Of a DNA stretch of 49,057 bases, positions 1-7,544 are shown in pieces. The stretch is from the NCBI GenBank assembly GCA_022510485.1, contig JAFLTI010000013.1:1-49057 (forward strand), in the 5' to 3' direction. Position 1 is the stretch's first letter; the number at the start of each line of letters is the position of its first letter. The DNA comes from Lentimicrobiaceae bacterium (lineage in GTDB: Bacteria; Bacteroidota; Bacteroidia; Bacteroidales; P3). The position numbers were made by a program, and so were the translations under genes. The notes beneath the pieces were generated by a model that was not told the DNA's origin, made no database searches, and was given only the letters and a program-made list of their open reading frames with translations.

Positions 1-95
1 TACCCCTGCTGGGAAAGATAGATTCGCTGAATGTGTCGGTGGCTAATGGGGTTTTTCTCTATGAGGCTCTCCGCCAAAGAAAAAAAAGCAGTTAG
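1..95 (+). CDS. RlmB/TrmH-type 2'-O-methyltransferase, C-terminal end (partial)
   Basis: The 5' end is cut by the window edge; the frame beginning at base 3 runs to TAG at 93-95. The 30 visible residues contain LGKIDSLNVSVANGVFLYEA, which is the conserved last motif (motif 3) of SpoU/TrmH-family RNA 2'-O-ribose methyltransferases, where the Leu-Asn-Val-Ser segment helps form the trefoil-knot AdoMet pocket. The family includes RlmB (23S rRNA G2251) and TrmH-like enzymes, and the visible part cannot separate them. A basic tail RQRKKSS closes the protein. A terminator hairpin overlaps the stop codon. Family assignment is firm, exact substrate is not. Confidence 0.8.
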   Translation, partial: PLLGKIDSLNVSVANGVFLYEALRQRKKSS

Positions 96-114
96 GGTGG
101 CAATCTGCTTTTTT
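81..114 (+). terminator. Rho-independent terminator after the methyltransferase gene
   Basis: AAAAAGCAG at 83-91 pairs with CTGCTTTTT at 105-113 around a 13-base loop, with a T-run on both strands. The stem includes the last codons and stop of the upstream methyltransferase. It is also placed to end minus-strand transcripts of the 34-residue gene (stop at 151), so it may work in both directions. Confidence 0.6.
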
Positions 115-150
115 ACCTTCGATTTATTTTTTCTTCGATTTACATTTTTC

Positions 151-255
151 TCACACCTTGGCTTTTTTCTGTTTATGCCCATATATCAAAAGTCCGATAA
201 TCGCCCCTGTACAAGCCAATAGACAAACAGAAAACAATGTCATCAAAATATTCAT
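151..255 (-). CDS. 34-residue single-pass membrane protein
   Basis: A small open frame starting MNILMTLFSVCLLACTGAII and ending in a basic tail (YGHKQKKAKV), i.e. one hydrophobic helix with a positive, presumably cytoplasmic C-terminus. Its ATG (255-253) overlaps the TGA (254-252) of the upstream DUF6722-like gene in an ATGA arrangement, and AGGAG lies 6 bases before it, an unusually good ribosome-binding site for this phylum. Both points argue that it is translated. Function unknown; the coupling suggests it acts with, or at least is made together with, its upstream partner. Confidence 0.6.
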   Translation of the reverse strand: MNILMTLFSVCLLACTGAIIGLLIYGHKQKKAKV

Positions 256-473
256 TTCGCACTCCTTTCTGCGTAATAAAAAAACATAAGTCCAACGGTT
301 ACCAATGCAACCGCTGTAATCACAGCGAATATACGAAAAATTATAGAACTTGAAAGATCCTCATCTTGCATGATTCCCGCCACAAGGATTCCTCCAAAAA
401 CAATCTTTGCCAAGTCAAGGCATAACTTGCCCACTTGTCCAAAGATAACTTTAATTCTAGATCCTTTTTTCAT
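252..473 (-). CDS. Small DUF6722-like membrane protein
   Basis: A 73-residue protein if read from ATG at 473; an in-frame extension to 506 adds an unlikely leader. It begins with a basic patch (MKKGSRIK), then an amphipathic stretch and two hydrophobic segments (about residues 20-36 and 43-66), ending YYAERSAK. The layout and the segment LDLAKIVFGGILVAGIMQ match the DUF6722 family of Bacteroidota inner-membrane proteins as I recall it; no function is known. It is followed without a gap by the 34-residue gene (ATGA overlap), so the two are probably one bicistronic unit. No clear promoter box was found upstream. Confidence 0.6.
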   Translation of the reverse strand: MKKGSRIKVIFGQVGKLCLDLAKIVFGGILVAGIMQDEDLSSSIIFRIFAVITAVALVTVGLMFFYYAERSAK

Positions 474-555
474 AACAACTTTTTGTTGGTTATCTATATA
501 ACCCAAAAAGTTAATTTTATCGAAATAAAGCGATATATTTTACTGTATAACAAAT

Positions 556-596
556 AAAAAGCGGAGAGAAAGCCGCAAAGCAGACCTCCCTCCGCT
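556..596 (-). terminator. Terminator of the LRR protein gene
   Basis: Read on the minus strand, AGCGGAGGGA pairs imperfectly with TCTCTCCGCT and is followed by TTTTTATTTG. It lies about 20 bases past the TAA at 618, where the C-terminal sorting-domain frame of the LRR gene ends. Confidence 0.5.
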
Positions 597-617
597 GAAT
601 ATCGGGTAACGAACTGG

Positions 618-2283
618 CTATTTAACAATCACCTTATGGCTGTTTGCCCCTGCGCGGACAACATACACTCCGCTCTGGCGAACCGGGATAATCGTGGCAT
701 TGCCGCTGTAAACGCATTGCCCTATGGCGTTGAACATCTGTACCAAGCCCCGGTTCTCGGCAGCCACATCATCGGGCACTTTCTTCAGAATGTACCGAAA
801 TATGATAGGTAAAGGTAGGCACCGTTCCATCTAACGAATCATCATCACAAGATTCTGGTCTATGGTTAATGATGCCTGAATTTTCTATGCTCAGCGTATA
901 GACTTGGGCTTTCTTAAATTGGAATGTAAAGTTGTTTTCCGTATAAGCATCGGGCGATATTTCAAAAGTGGAAAGACTTTCACCCAACAGTCTTTCCGAA
1001 GATAAATCCAAAACTTGGTTGATAGGCAAAATAAGGGTATCGGATTGTCCGTAAGCTACAAAATACTCCCAATCGGAATTTTGGATATATGCCTTATACA
1101 GATCGGATAACGGAATATGATTGTTGTAGCAATACAACTCCGTCAAATAGGTATTCTTACTTACGTCTAAACTCCTCAATTGATTGTTGTAGCAATACAA
1201 CTCCGTCAAGTAGGTATTCTTACTTACGTCTAAACTCGTCAATGGATTGCCTCCGCAAGACAAAGTCGTCAAGACGGTGTTCTTACTTACGTCTAAACTC
1301 GTCAATTGATTGTCGTAGCAAACCAAATAATGCAAGGCTATGTTCTGGCTTATGTCCAATGCCGTCAATTGATTGTTGTCGCAATACAACTCCGTCAAGG
1401 CGGTGTTTGGGCTTACGTCCAATGCCGTCAATTGATTGTGGTCGCAATACAACTCCGTCAAGACGGTGTTTGGGCTTACGTCCAATGCCGTCAATTGATT
1501 GTGGGAGCAATACAACTTCTCCAAGGCGGTATTCTTGCTTGCGTCTAAACTCGTCAATTGATTGTACCAGCAATCCAACACCGCCAAGGCGGTGTTTTGA
1601 CTTACGTCCAATGCCGTCAATTGATTGTGGTCGCAATACAACTTCTCCAAGGCGGTGCAGCCGCTTACGTCCAATACCGTCAATTGATTACAGCTGCACT
1701 GCAAGTTCGTCAAGGCGATACAGCCACTTACGTCTAAACTTGTCAATTGATTGTTGTCGCAGTCCAACTCCGTCAAGGCGGTGCAGCCGCTTACGTCTAA
1801 ACTCGTCAATTGATTATGGTCGCAATACAACTTCTCCAAGGCGGTGTTCTTGCTTGCGTCTAAACTCGTCAATTGATTGGCGGTGCAAACCAACTCCGTC
1901 AAGGCGGTGCTTTGGCTTACGTCCAAAGAGGTAATAATACGGTCACCTCCGGTTAGTATCTTTATATCGGAGTTGGAGTTGAAGCTGTAAGCATCTCTAC
2001 TGAGGTATGCCGAATAGGTATCCGATTCTTGATAGGTGTAATAGACATAAATCCAAGTATCGGTATTTACTGTCTGGGTGCACTTTCCGTTTTCGTCAGG
2101 TGTAAACCTGCCCTTGCCCGAACCATCAGCGGAAACCCATTCTATTTCTATGCCCTTTCTTACCTTTTCTGAAAAATAATACTCTATGCTGGATTTTCCG
2201 TCGGGCTTGACCTTAAACCTTAGGATATCGGTTTGGGTTGGGGCTTGGTTGAAGGGTTCCATATCACCTTGAATATATTTCAT
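618..2283 (-). pseudogene. Leucine-rich-repeat T9SS surface protein, frameshifted
   Basis: From ATG at 2283 one frame runs to TGA at 769 (504 residues) and carries an N-terminal beta-rich region followed by 13 tandem 21-residue leucine-rich repeats of the type LTSLDVSKNTALTELYCxxNQ. A second frame then continues from about 780 to TAA at 618 and encodes a type A sorting domain (GLVQMFNAIGQCVYSG ... SGVYVVRAGANSHKVIVK). Removing one A from the AAA run at 780-782 joins the two as ...HSEEVPDDVAAENRG..., so a one-base insertion (or a sequencing error) separates cargo from its sorting signal. No convincing signal peptide precedes the repeats: a promoter box (2307-2314) lies within the longer in-frame extension that starts at 2361. 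Loss of export signals at both ends suggests a decaying gene; if the shift is an assembly error, only the N-terminus is abnormal. Alternative start ATG 2262. Confidence 0.7.
1113..1930 (-). repeat. 63-bp coding repeats (13 LRR units)
   Basis: The 21-residue leucine-rich repeat is visible in the DNA as a 63-bp period, with blocks such as GTCAATTGATTG recurring in register. The repeats are translated and have no spacer structure, so they are a protein repeat. Neighbouring units are nearly identical in places (about 1380-1520), which favours expansion and contraction by slippage or recombination. Confidence 0.8.
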
Positions 2284-2306
2284 CGGTTTTGCAAAAACGT
2301 AAAACG

Positions 2307-2336
2307 CAAAGATAACATATATTTTGACGGGCAAAA
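2307..2336 (-). promoter_or_regulatory. Promoter of the LRR gene
   Basis: On the minus strand TATCTTTG (2314-2307) matches the Bacteroidota -7 consensus, with TTTTTG about 17 bases upstream (2336-2332). It lies 24 bases before ATG 2283 and inside the longer in-frame extension to 2361, which is why the shorter start was chosen. Confidence 0.6.
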
Positions 2337-2359
2337 ATGTAACCTTACGAAGAAACCTC

Positions 2360-2465
2360 AAATTTATATTATTATAATTTTCAATACATTAGCTAAATAT
2401 ATTGGCTTTTAATTATATAGCATTTCTCTTATTGAAAATCCGCTCCATTATAATAATATAAATTT
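2360..2465. repeat. AT-rich long inverted repeat
   Basis: A 19-bp arm at 2360-2378 is exactly complementary to 2447-2465. Just inside, ATTTTCAAT (2377-2385) is complementary to ATTGAAAAT (2431-2439). Together they could fold a long hairpin or cruciform with a loop of about 45 bases. No target duplication or coding content is seen. It sits between the promoter of the LRR gene and the terminator of the phosphotransacylase gene. Confidence 0.6.
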
Positions 2466-2534
2466 TTTATCAACAGACAATAGCAGTACCACAAAAGGGT
2501 ACTGTTTGAGGGATATACAAAAAGCGTTAATCAG

Positions 2535-2575
2535 GTAAAAAAAAGCCGGAGCACTTCCTGCCCCGGCTTTTCCAA
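2535..2575 (-). terminator. Terminator of the phosphotransacylase gene
   Basis: AAAAGCCGG (2541-2549) pairs with CCGGCTTTT (2563-2571). On the minus strand the hairpin is followed by a T-run. It lies 17-57 bases after the stop codon at 2592. Confidence 0.85.
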
Positions 2576-2591
2576 TGGATTCCTCTTGGGC

Positions 2592-3503
2592 TTATTTCTT
2601 GCAGGAAAGAGCCGCCAAGGCAATAGAATACAGCTTGGTGTTGATGCTGTCGCCACGCGAGGACAGCACGCAGGGCACGCGCGCGCCAACCACCATAGCC
2701 GCCACTTCGCCCTTGCAGAACTTGGTGTGCGCCTTGTAGAAAACATTACCCGACTCGATATTGGGAAACAAAAGACAGTCGGCATCGCCAGCCACAGGAC
2801 CGCCTACCCCTTTAATTTCGCAGGCTTCCTTGTCGATAGCCACGTCCAAAGCCAAAGGACCGTCTACATAGCAACCCTTTATCTGACCGCGTTCCGCCAT
2901 CTTGGCTAATAAAGCGCCGTCTACACAAGCCTGCATACCGGTGGAAACCTGTTCGGTAGCTGCCAGTACAGCCACTTTGGGTTTTTCTATGCCCACGCTC
3001 TTGGCGGTAGAAACCAAATAGCCGCAAATAGCGGTTTTCTGCTTCAAATCGGGAGCGGGGATAATAGCCATATCGCTTACTACCAAGAGTTTATGATAGA
3101 ATGGATTTTGCAGGAGCGCAATATGGGTCAGCATAGCTTTGGGACCGGGCATCAAACCTTTTTCTTTGTTAAGAATGGCGCGCATATACTTATCGGTGCT
3201 TACCAAACCTTTCATCAAAAGGTCGCCTTCGCCCTCGTTAATCAACTGCACCGCCTTGGCTGCCGCCTTGGTGTCGTCGCTTTCCTGCACAATCTTGAAC
3301 TTGCCGGCATCAATCTTTTCGCTTTCGCACACCTTTTTAATGGTGGCTTCATCGCCCACCAAGGTGGCGTCTACGATACCCAAGTCTACCGCCTTGCTTA
3401 CCGCGCAGATAGTGTGGTCGTCTACGGCATATGCCGCTACAAGGCGTTTCTTGCCTTTGGCCTTAACCATGTCGAAAAGGTCTTCTAATTTTGTAATTGC
3501 CAT
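2592..3503 (-). CDS. ptb: Phosphate butyryltransferase / phosphate acetyltransferase family
   Basis: 303 residues, the usual length for the Ptb branch of the PTA_PTB family, which interconverts acyl-CoA plus phosphate with acyl phosphate plus CoA. Family marks include EGEGDLLMKGLVSTDKYMRA in the first half, SDMAIIPAPDL in the middle and GPLALDVAID and GDADCLLFPNIESGNVFYKA in the second half, which together form the acyl phosphate/CoA site. The downstream butyrate kinase gene with which ptb is often paired in Bacteroidota is absent here, so the substrate could be butyryl-, isobutyryl- or acetyl-CoA. It has its own promoter box (3544-3551) and terminator, so it looks monocistronic. Confidence 0.85.
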   Translation of the reverse strand: MAITKLEDLFDMVKAKGKKRLVAAYAVDDHTICAVSKAVDLGIVDATLVGDEATIKKVCESEKIDAGKFKIVQESDDTKAAAKAVQLINEGEGDLLMKGLVSTDKYMRAILNKEKGLMPGPKAMLTHIALLQNPFYHKLLVVSDMAIIPAPDLKQKTAICGYLVSTAKSVGIEKPKVAVLAATEQVSTGMQACVDGALLAKMAERGQIKGCYVDGPLALDVAIDKEACEIKGVGGPVAGDADCLLFPNIESGNVFYKAHTKFCKGEVAAMVVGARVPCVLSSRGDSINTKLYSIALAALSCKK

Positions 3504-3543
3504 ATTTTTTGTGTTTTAATTATTTTACATCGAAAAACGGGTG

Positions 3544-3551
3544 CAAATTTA
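3544..3551 (-). promoter_or_regulatory. -7 box for ptb
   Basis: TAAATTTG on the minus strand, 40 bases upstream of the ptb start codon. It is arranged back-to-back with the box for the Omp28-like gene. Confidence 0.6.
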
Positions 3552-3564
3552 CTACAAAAAGTAG

Positions 3565-3573
3565 TATATTTAC
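3565..3573 (+). promoter_or_regulatory. -7 box for the first Omp28-like gene
   Basis: TATATTTAC, one base off the Bacteroidota -7 consensus, lies 33 bases before ATG 3607. No clear -33 element was found. Confidence 0.45.
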
Positions 3574-3606
3574 GCTCTCGAAAAAACCTAAACACATAAA
3601 AACATT

Positions 3607-5514
3607 ATGAAAAAACTCAAATTCTTATTCACCGCGCTTTCGGTTGCGGCAACGGCACTTACGGTTCTGCCCTCGCAGGCGCAAATCAAAACCTATCTGC
3701 TGGAAGACTTTTCAAAGGGACTGAATCCTACCCTTTGGAATATGGATGCCTGTACTCCGATTTCGGAAGACATAGGACCTCTGTATTATCTGCAAACTAC
3801 CGACGGTAACGTTTGGGGCGGTTGGCTCAACGACCCCAACGGACAGATTATTGGAGAAAAAACTGATATATTGGAAGGTTCCTACGATATCGTTACTAAT
3901 CCCATACAGCTTGACGACAATGTATCCAACGTTGTTTCTATGGAACTTATGTACGATTATATGACTGCCGGAACCCGTTCTTTCAGCATTCTGGTAAAAG
4001 CCGTGGAAGAGACGACATGGAGCGAGGTTCTCAAACTTTCCAACAATGAAATGGATGGCTCTATCGCCGCCGTTTTGGATCCAGTCTATAATGGAAAAGA
4101 AGTGGAGCTGAAATTCCGTTTTACTACGGTAAAAGCATCCGCCGCATATTATCTCTTGATGGACGACATTAAGGTTGCCGCCTACGAATCAGTAGCGGCT
4201 CTTTCTACCAAAGTTACCGCCTCTCCGGTGGCATACGCCGGTAAAGAGTTCCGAATCAAAGTAAATATCACCAATGTAGGTCCTGTTCCCGTAGGCAGCT
4301 GGGAATATTGCTACACGATTGACGGTATAGTAAAAGACTTCATTCAGATAGATTTGGATGGAGAACTCGCTCCCATTGTAGGCTTGGCTTCCGGTCCGAT
4401 AGACCTCGATATGGAAGGGGTAGAAACCGGCGAACATGAATTGAAGATGTACTTATCTAAAATAAACGGTCAGGCAGCTGCGGAAGGCGATACTTTTGTA
4501 TGGAAGTTCATTACTCCCGACGAAAGTCTGCTAAGCCAAGCGTATATGCCTTTGTACGAAGGCTTCACATCTTCTACCTGCGCTCCTTGCGCCAATGCAA
4601 ACGCCGCATTGAACCCGGCATTGGATCAGCTTAAGAACGCCGGCTCAATTAATGTGATAAAGTACCAGATGAACTTTCCCTCCACCGGAGACCCCTACTA
4701 TATTGCCGGCAACCAGACCCGTATGCTTTTCTATGACGGCGTTTTCGGCTGGAATGGTTATTGGGGTGTTCCCGCTCCGATTTACAACGGAATGGAAGAA
4801 ATTATGGAATGGGAAGGTCAATATTGGTCTGATGTAGCCAATGAGTTGAAGAGCAGGGCTGCCGACGACCATAAGCGCAAAGCCACCATGGATATAGACA
4901 TCCTCACGGCTGAGGTTGCTGAGAATGGTTACCTGACGCTTGAATTTGAAGTTACGCCTCACTTGGCTGTAGATGGCAAGGTATTTGCCGTAGTTGTAGA
5001 AGGCACCACCACCCAAAACAAGCGGAGCAACGGAGAAAAGGAATTTCACGATGTTACTATGGCTTTCGCCTCCGGAGCCAACGGTGTGGCAAAATCGTTT
5101 GAAGAAGGACAAAAAGAAACCTTCTCCTACAAGACGAATATGAAGAACACCAAGGTAGAAGAGATGAGCGACTTGAAGGTGGTTTGTTTCGTACAGCATG
5201 AAAGCGGATATATCTTCCAGTCGGCTTCTGCCGCTGTGGAATCGGATTATCAGGATCCTACAGCCAACGAAAGCCTTGATGTAATGGGCAATATCCGCGT
5301 ATATCCCAACCCTGCCGCCAAGTTCGTGAACATTACGAACTTAGAAAACGCCGATGTGGAAATTTTTGACCTTACCGGCCGTCGGGTTTACGCCAACAAC
5401 TCTGTAAACGGCGATTTACAAGTTTCTCTGACCGCTTTTGCCGAAGGTACTTATGTGGTTCGCCTTACGCAAGATGGTCAATCGGTTCACCGCAAATTGG
5501 TTGTGGTTAAATAA
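3607..5514 (+). CDS. Omp28-like exported protein with T9SS sorting domain (copy 1)
   Basis: 635 residues. A Sec signal peptide (MKKLKFLFTALSV... ending PSQAQ, cleavage near residue 25) is followed by a beta-rich domain (about 27-195) resembling adhesin/choice-of-anchor J modules, a second beta domain (about 200-305), and an Omp28-like thioredoxin-fold domain that begins EGFTSSTCAPCANA with a CxxC pair at C325/C328. The last 80 residues are a type A T9SS sorting domain (IRVYPNPAAKFVNI ... GTYVVRLTQDG ... KLVVVK). So the protein should cross the outer membrane by type IX secretion and be anchored or released there. Redox or adhesion roles are inference. The gene is followed by a strong terminator and then by a same-length paralogue. 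Confidence 0.85.
   Translation: MKKLKFLFTALSVAATALTVLPSQAQIKTYLLEDFSKGLNPTLWNMDACTPISEDIGPLYYLQTTDGNVWGGWLNDPNGQIIGEKTDILEGSYDIVTNPIQLDDNVSNVVSMELMYDYMTAGTRSFSILVKAVEETTWSEVLKLSNNEMDGSIAAVLDPVYNGKEVELKFRFTTVKASAAYYLLMDDIKVAAYESVAALSTKVTASPVAYAGKEFRIKVNITNVGPVPVGSWEYCYTIDGIVKDFIQIDLDGELAPIVGLASGPIDLDMEGVETGEHELKMYLSKINGQAAAEGDTFVWKFITPDESLLSQAYMPLYEGFTSSTCAPCANANAALNPALDQLKNAGSINVIKYQMNFPSTGDPYYIAGNQTRMLFYDGVFGWNGYWGVPAPIYNGMEEIMEWEGQYWSDVANELKSRAADDHKRKATMDIDILTAEVAENGYLTLEFEVTPHLAVDGKVFAVVVEGTTTQNKRSNGEKEFHDVTMAFASGANGVAKSFEEGQKETFSYKTNMKNTKVEEMSDLKVVCFVQHESGYIFQSASAAVESDYQDPTANESLDVMGNIRVYPNPAAKFVNITNLENADVEIFDLTGRRVYANNSVNGDLQVSLTAFAEGTYVVRLTQDGQSVHRKLVVVK
5287..5514 (+). repeat. Near-identical 3' segment, copy 1
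   Basis: The sorting-domain segment of the first Omp28-like gene is almost base-for-base the same as 7316-7543 in the second gene, with a few scattered substitutions, while the middle of the two genes has diverged much more. This pattern suggests gene conversion or strong constraint on the sorting signal. Confidence 0.7.
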
Positions 5515-5535
5515 GCAAGTGCGTTACAACCAAAT

Positions 5536-5571
5536 AAAAAAAGAGGGGGGAAGTTGCCCCCCTCTTTTTTT
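5536..5571 (+). terminator. Terminator between the two Omp28-like genes
   Basis: A perfect 15-bp stem (AAAAAAAGAGGGGGG with CCCCCCTCTTTTTTT) and a 6-base loop, 22 bases after the stop codon. The two paralogues are therefore separate transcription units. Confidence 0.9.
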
Positions 5572-5593
5572 ATTTTATATGCTCCAAAAAAAG

Positions 5594-5601
5594 TACATTT
5601 G
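5594..5601 (+). promoter_or_regulatory. -7 box for the second Omp28-like gene
   Basis: TACATTTG exactly fits TAnnTTTG and lies 34 bases before ATG 5636, directly after the terminator of the first copy. Confidence 0.65.
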
Positions 5602-5635
5602 CGCCCCCGAAAAACCCTTAAGACACCAAAATACC

Positions 5636-7543
5636 ATGAAAAAATCAATCTTACTCGCAACAACTTTGCTTGCGGTAACGACATTTACGGTTCTGCCCTC
5701 GCAGGCGCAGCTCAAAACCTATCTGTCGGAAGACTTTACAAAAGAAATGGATACTGCTGTCTGGAATTTAGACGAATGTACCCTTATTTCTCCTGAAGTC
5801 GGTCCGTTGTATCATGTATATACTAAAGGTACCCCTTACGGAGGTTGGATTTATGACCCGAAGGGCAGTCTGTTTTCCCAAGGAGGCACTTCCGTCGAAC
5901 TGAACGGGGACTACAGCATCGTTTCCAAGCCCGTGCAATTAGACAGCGGAAAAAATGTTATTTCTTTTGAGTATCTGCACCATGCACAATCCAGTACGTC
6001 TTCCCATAACTTCTCGATTTCAGTAAGGGAGGAAGGAAATGATACATGGACCAGAGTGTACAAAATTTCCTCTTTTAGCCAACGCGGACTTATTACCACC
6101 ACCTTGCATGATTCCTTAATCGGTAAAAAAGTGGAATTGAAATTCACTTTTTATACCGTATCCCTCGGAGCGTCGTACTATTTCTTGATGAGCAACCTCA
6201 AGTTTGCCGCCTACGACGACAAACCTATCCTTACGTGCGAGCTGTCCGCCGCTCCGGTGGCATTTGCCGGCAAAACATACGATGTATATATGACTTTCCG
6301 CAATTCCGGGCTTGTTGCCGTAAACAGTCTTAAATACATTTATACGATTGACGATATTGTAGAAGACGATATTTCGATAAGTTTCACCCCGTCGCAAGCC
6401 ATCAGTCCCTTAATCGGTACGGCTTCCCGTACGGCAAATCTCGATATGACCGGAGTAGGCAAAGGGAACCATGTATTGAAAATATATCTTGCTGCGGTAA
6501 ATGGCACGGATGTAGAGGCAAACGACACGATAGTATGGAACTTCCTCACACCTGATGACGCCCTGCTTGACCAAGCATATGTTCCTTTGTTTGAAGGCTT
6601 CTCCTCTTCATACTGCTCTTCCTGCTCCGGACTCAACAAGACTTTCAATCCCGTTTTGGAACAACTCAAGAAAGCCGGCTCGCTCAATGTAATAAAATAC
6701 CAGATGCATTTTCCCGGCAAAGACCCATATTATATTGAAGGGAACTATACCCGTATGCTATTCTATGACAGCATTTTCAACTGGAAGATGGCTTGGAAGG
6801 TACCCGATCCGATTTACAACGGAATGGAAGAAATCCTGACTTGGGAATATGAAAACAGTGCTTATCCTGAATGGACTAACCAATTGAAGAGCAAGACTAA
6901 CGTAGACCATAAACTCAAAGCCATGATGAGCATTGACATCAACAAGGCAGAGGTGAATGAAGCGGGAGAAGTCTCGCTCGAAATAGACCTTATGCCTGCC
7001 ATCGATGCCAACGGCAAGTTTTTTGTTATAGTTGTGGAGGGAACCACTACCGGCAACAAAGGCAACAATGGCGAAACGGCATTTCATGATGTTGCTATGG
7101 CATTCGTTACCGATGACACAGGCGAGGCTATCCCGTTTGAATCCGGCAAGAAAGAAACCCGCTCCTATACGGTAGATATGACCAATACCCATGTGGAAGA
7201 AATGAGCGACCTGAAAGTTGTATGCTTTATACAGCACGAAAGCGGATATATCTTCCAGTCGGCTTCTGCCGTTATAAAATCGGATGGCGCAGCCAACGAA
7301 AGCCTTGAAACACTGGGCAATATCCGCGTATATCCCAACCCTGCCGCCAATTTCGTAAACATTACGAACTTAGAAAACGCCGATGTGGAAATTTTTGAGC
7401 TTACCGGCCGTCGGGTTTACGCCACTGCCCAAGCAAACGGCGATTTACAAGTTTCTCTGACCGCTTTTGCCGAAGGTACTTACGTGGTGCGCCTTACGCA
7501 AGATGGTCAATCGGTTCACCGCAAATTGGTTGTAGTTAAATAA
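5636..7543 (+). CDS. Omp28-like exported protein with T9SS sorting domain (copy 2)
   Basis: Also 635 residues when started at ATG 5636, which puts a proper signal peptide (MKKSILLATTLLAVTTFTVL...SQAQ) at the N-terminus; the frame is open further upstream, but that part overlaps the previous gene and terminator. Domain order is the same as in copy 1: anchor-J-like beta domain, second beta domain, Omp28-like domain starting EGFSSSYCSSCSG with C327/C330, and a type A sorting domain. It is a tandem duplicate of its neighbour. The CxxC dipeptide differs (SS versus AP), which in thioredoxin-fold proteins shifts redox potential, so the copies may differ in activity. It is probably cotranscribed with the next gene, which starts one base after its stop. 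Confidence 0.85.
   Translation: MKKSILLATTLLAVTTFTVLPSQAQLKTYLSEDFTKEMDTAVWNLDECTLISPEVGPLYHVYTKGTPYGGWIYDPKGSLFSQGGTSVELNGDYSIVSKPVQLDSGKNVISFEYLHHAQSSTSSHNFSISVREEGNDTWTRVYKISSFSQRGLITTTLHDSLIGKKVELKFTFYTVSLGASYYFLMSNLKFAAYDDKPILTCELSAAPVAFAGKTYDVYMTFRNSGLVAVNSLKYIYTIDDIVEDDISISFTPSQAISPLIGTASRTANLDMTGVGKGNHVLKIYLAAVNGTDVEANDTIVWNFLTPDDALLDQAYVPLFEGFSSSYCSSCSGLNKTFNPVLEQLKKAGSLNVIKYQMHFPGKDPYYIEGNYTRMLFYDSIFNWKMAWKVPDPIYNGMEEILTWEYENSAYPEWTNQLKSKTNVDHKLKAMMSIDINKAEVNEAGEVSLEIDLMPAIDANGKFFVIVVEGTTTGNKGNNGETAFHDVAMAFVTDDTGEAIPFESGKKETRSYTVDMTNTHVEEMSDLKVVCFIQHESGYIFQSASAVIKSDGAANESLETLGNIRVYPNPAANFVNITNLENADVEIFELTGRRVYATAQANGDLQVSLTAFAEGTYVVRLTQDGQSVHRKLVVVK
7316..7543 (+). repeat. Near-identical 3' segment, copy 2
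   Basis: Partner of 5287-5514. Both end in the same DNA for the last 100 bases or so apart from single-base differences (for example ATGTGGTT/ACGTGGTG). Confidence 0.7.
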
Positions 7544-7544
7544 T

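Noticed and set aside
31-222. Plus-strand 63-codon frame at the window start
   Set aside because: The methyltransferase C-terminus occupies another frame here and the rest is antisense to the 34-residue gene.
1113-1930. Regular repeats resembling a CRISPR array
   Set aside because: The period is 63 bp without unique spacers, and translation gives leucine-rich repeats.
1089-1934. Long plus-strand open frame of 281 codons
   Set aside because: It is the antisense image of the 63-bp LRR repeats; the 21-codon period keeps several frames open by chance.
5438-5635. Upstream extension of the second Omp28-like frame
   Set aside because: It overlaps the first gene and the terminator; ATG 5636 gives a proper signal peptide and the same length as the paralogue.
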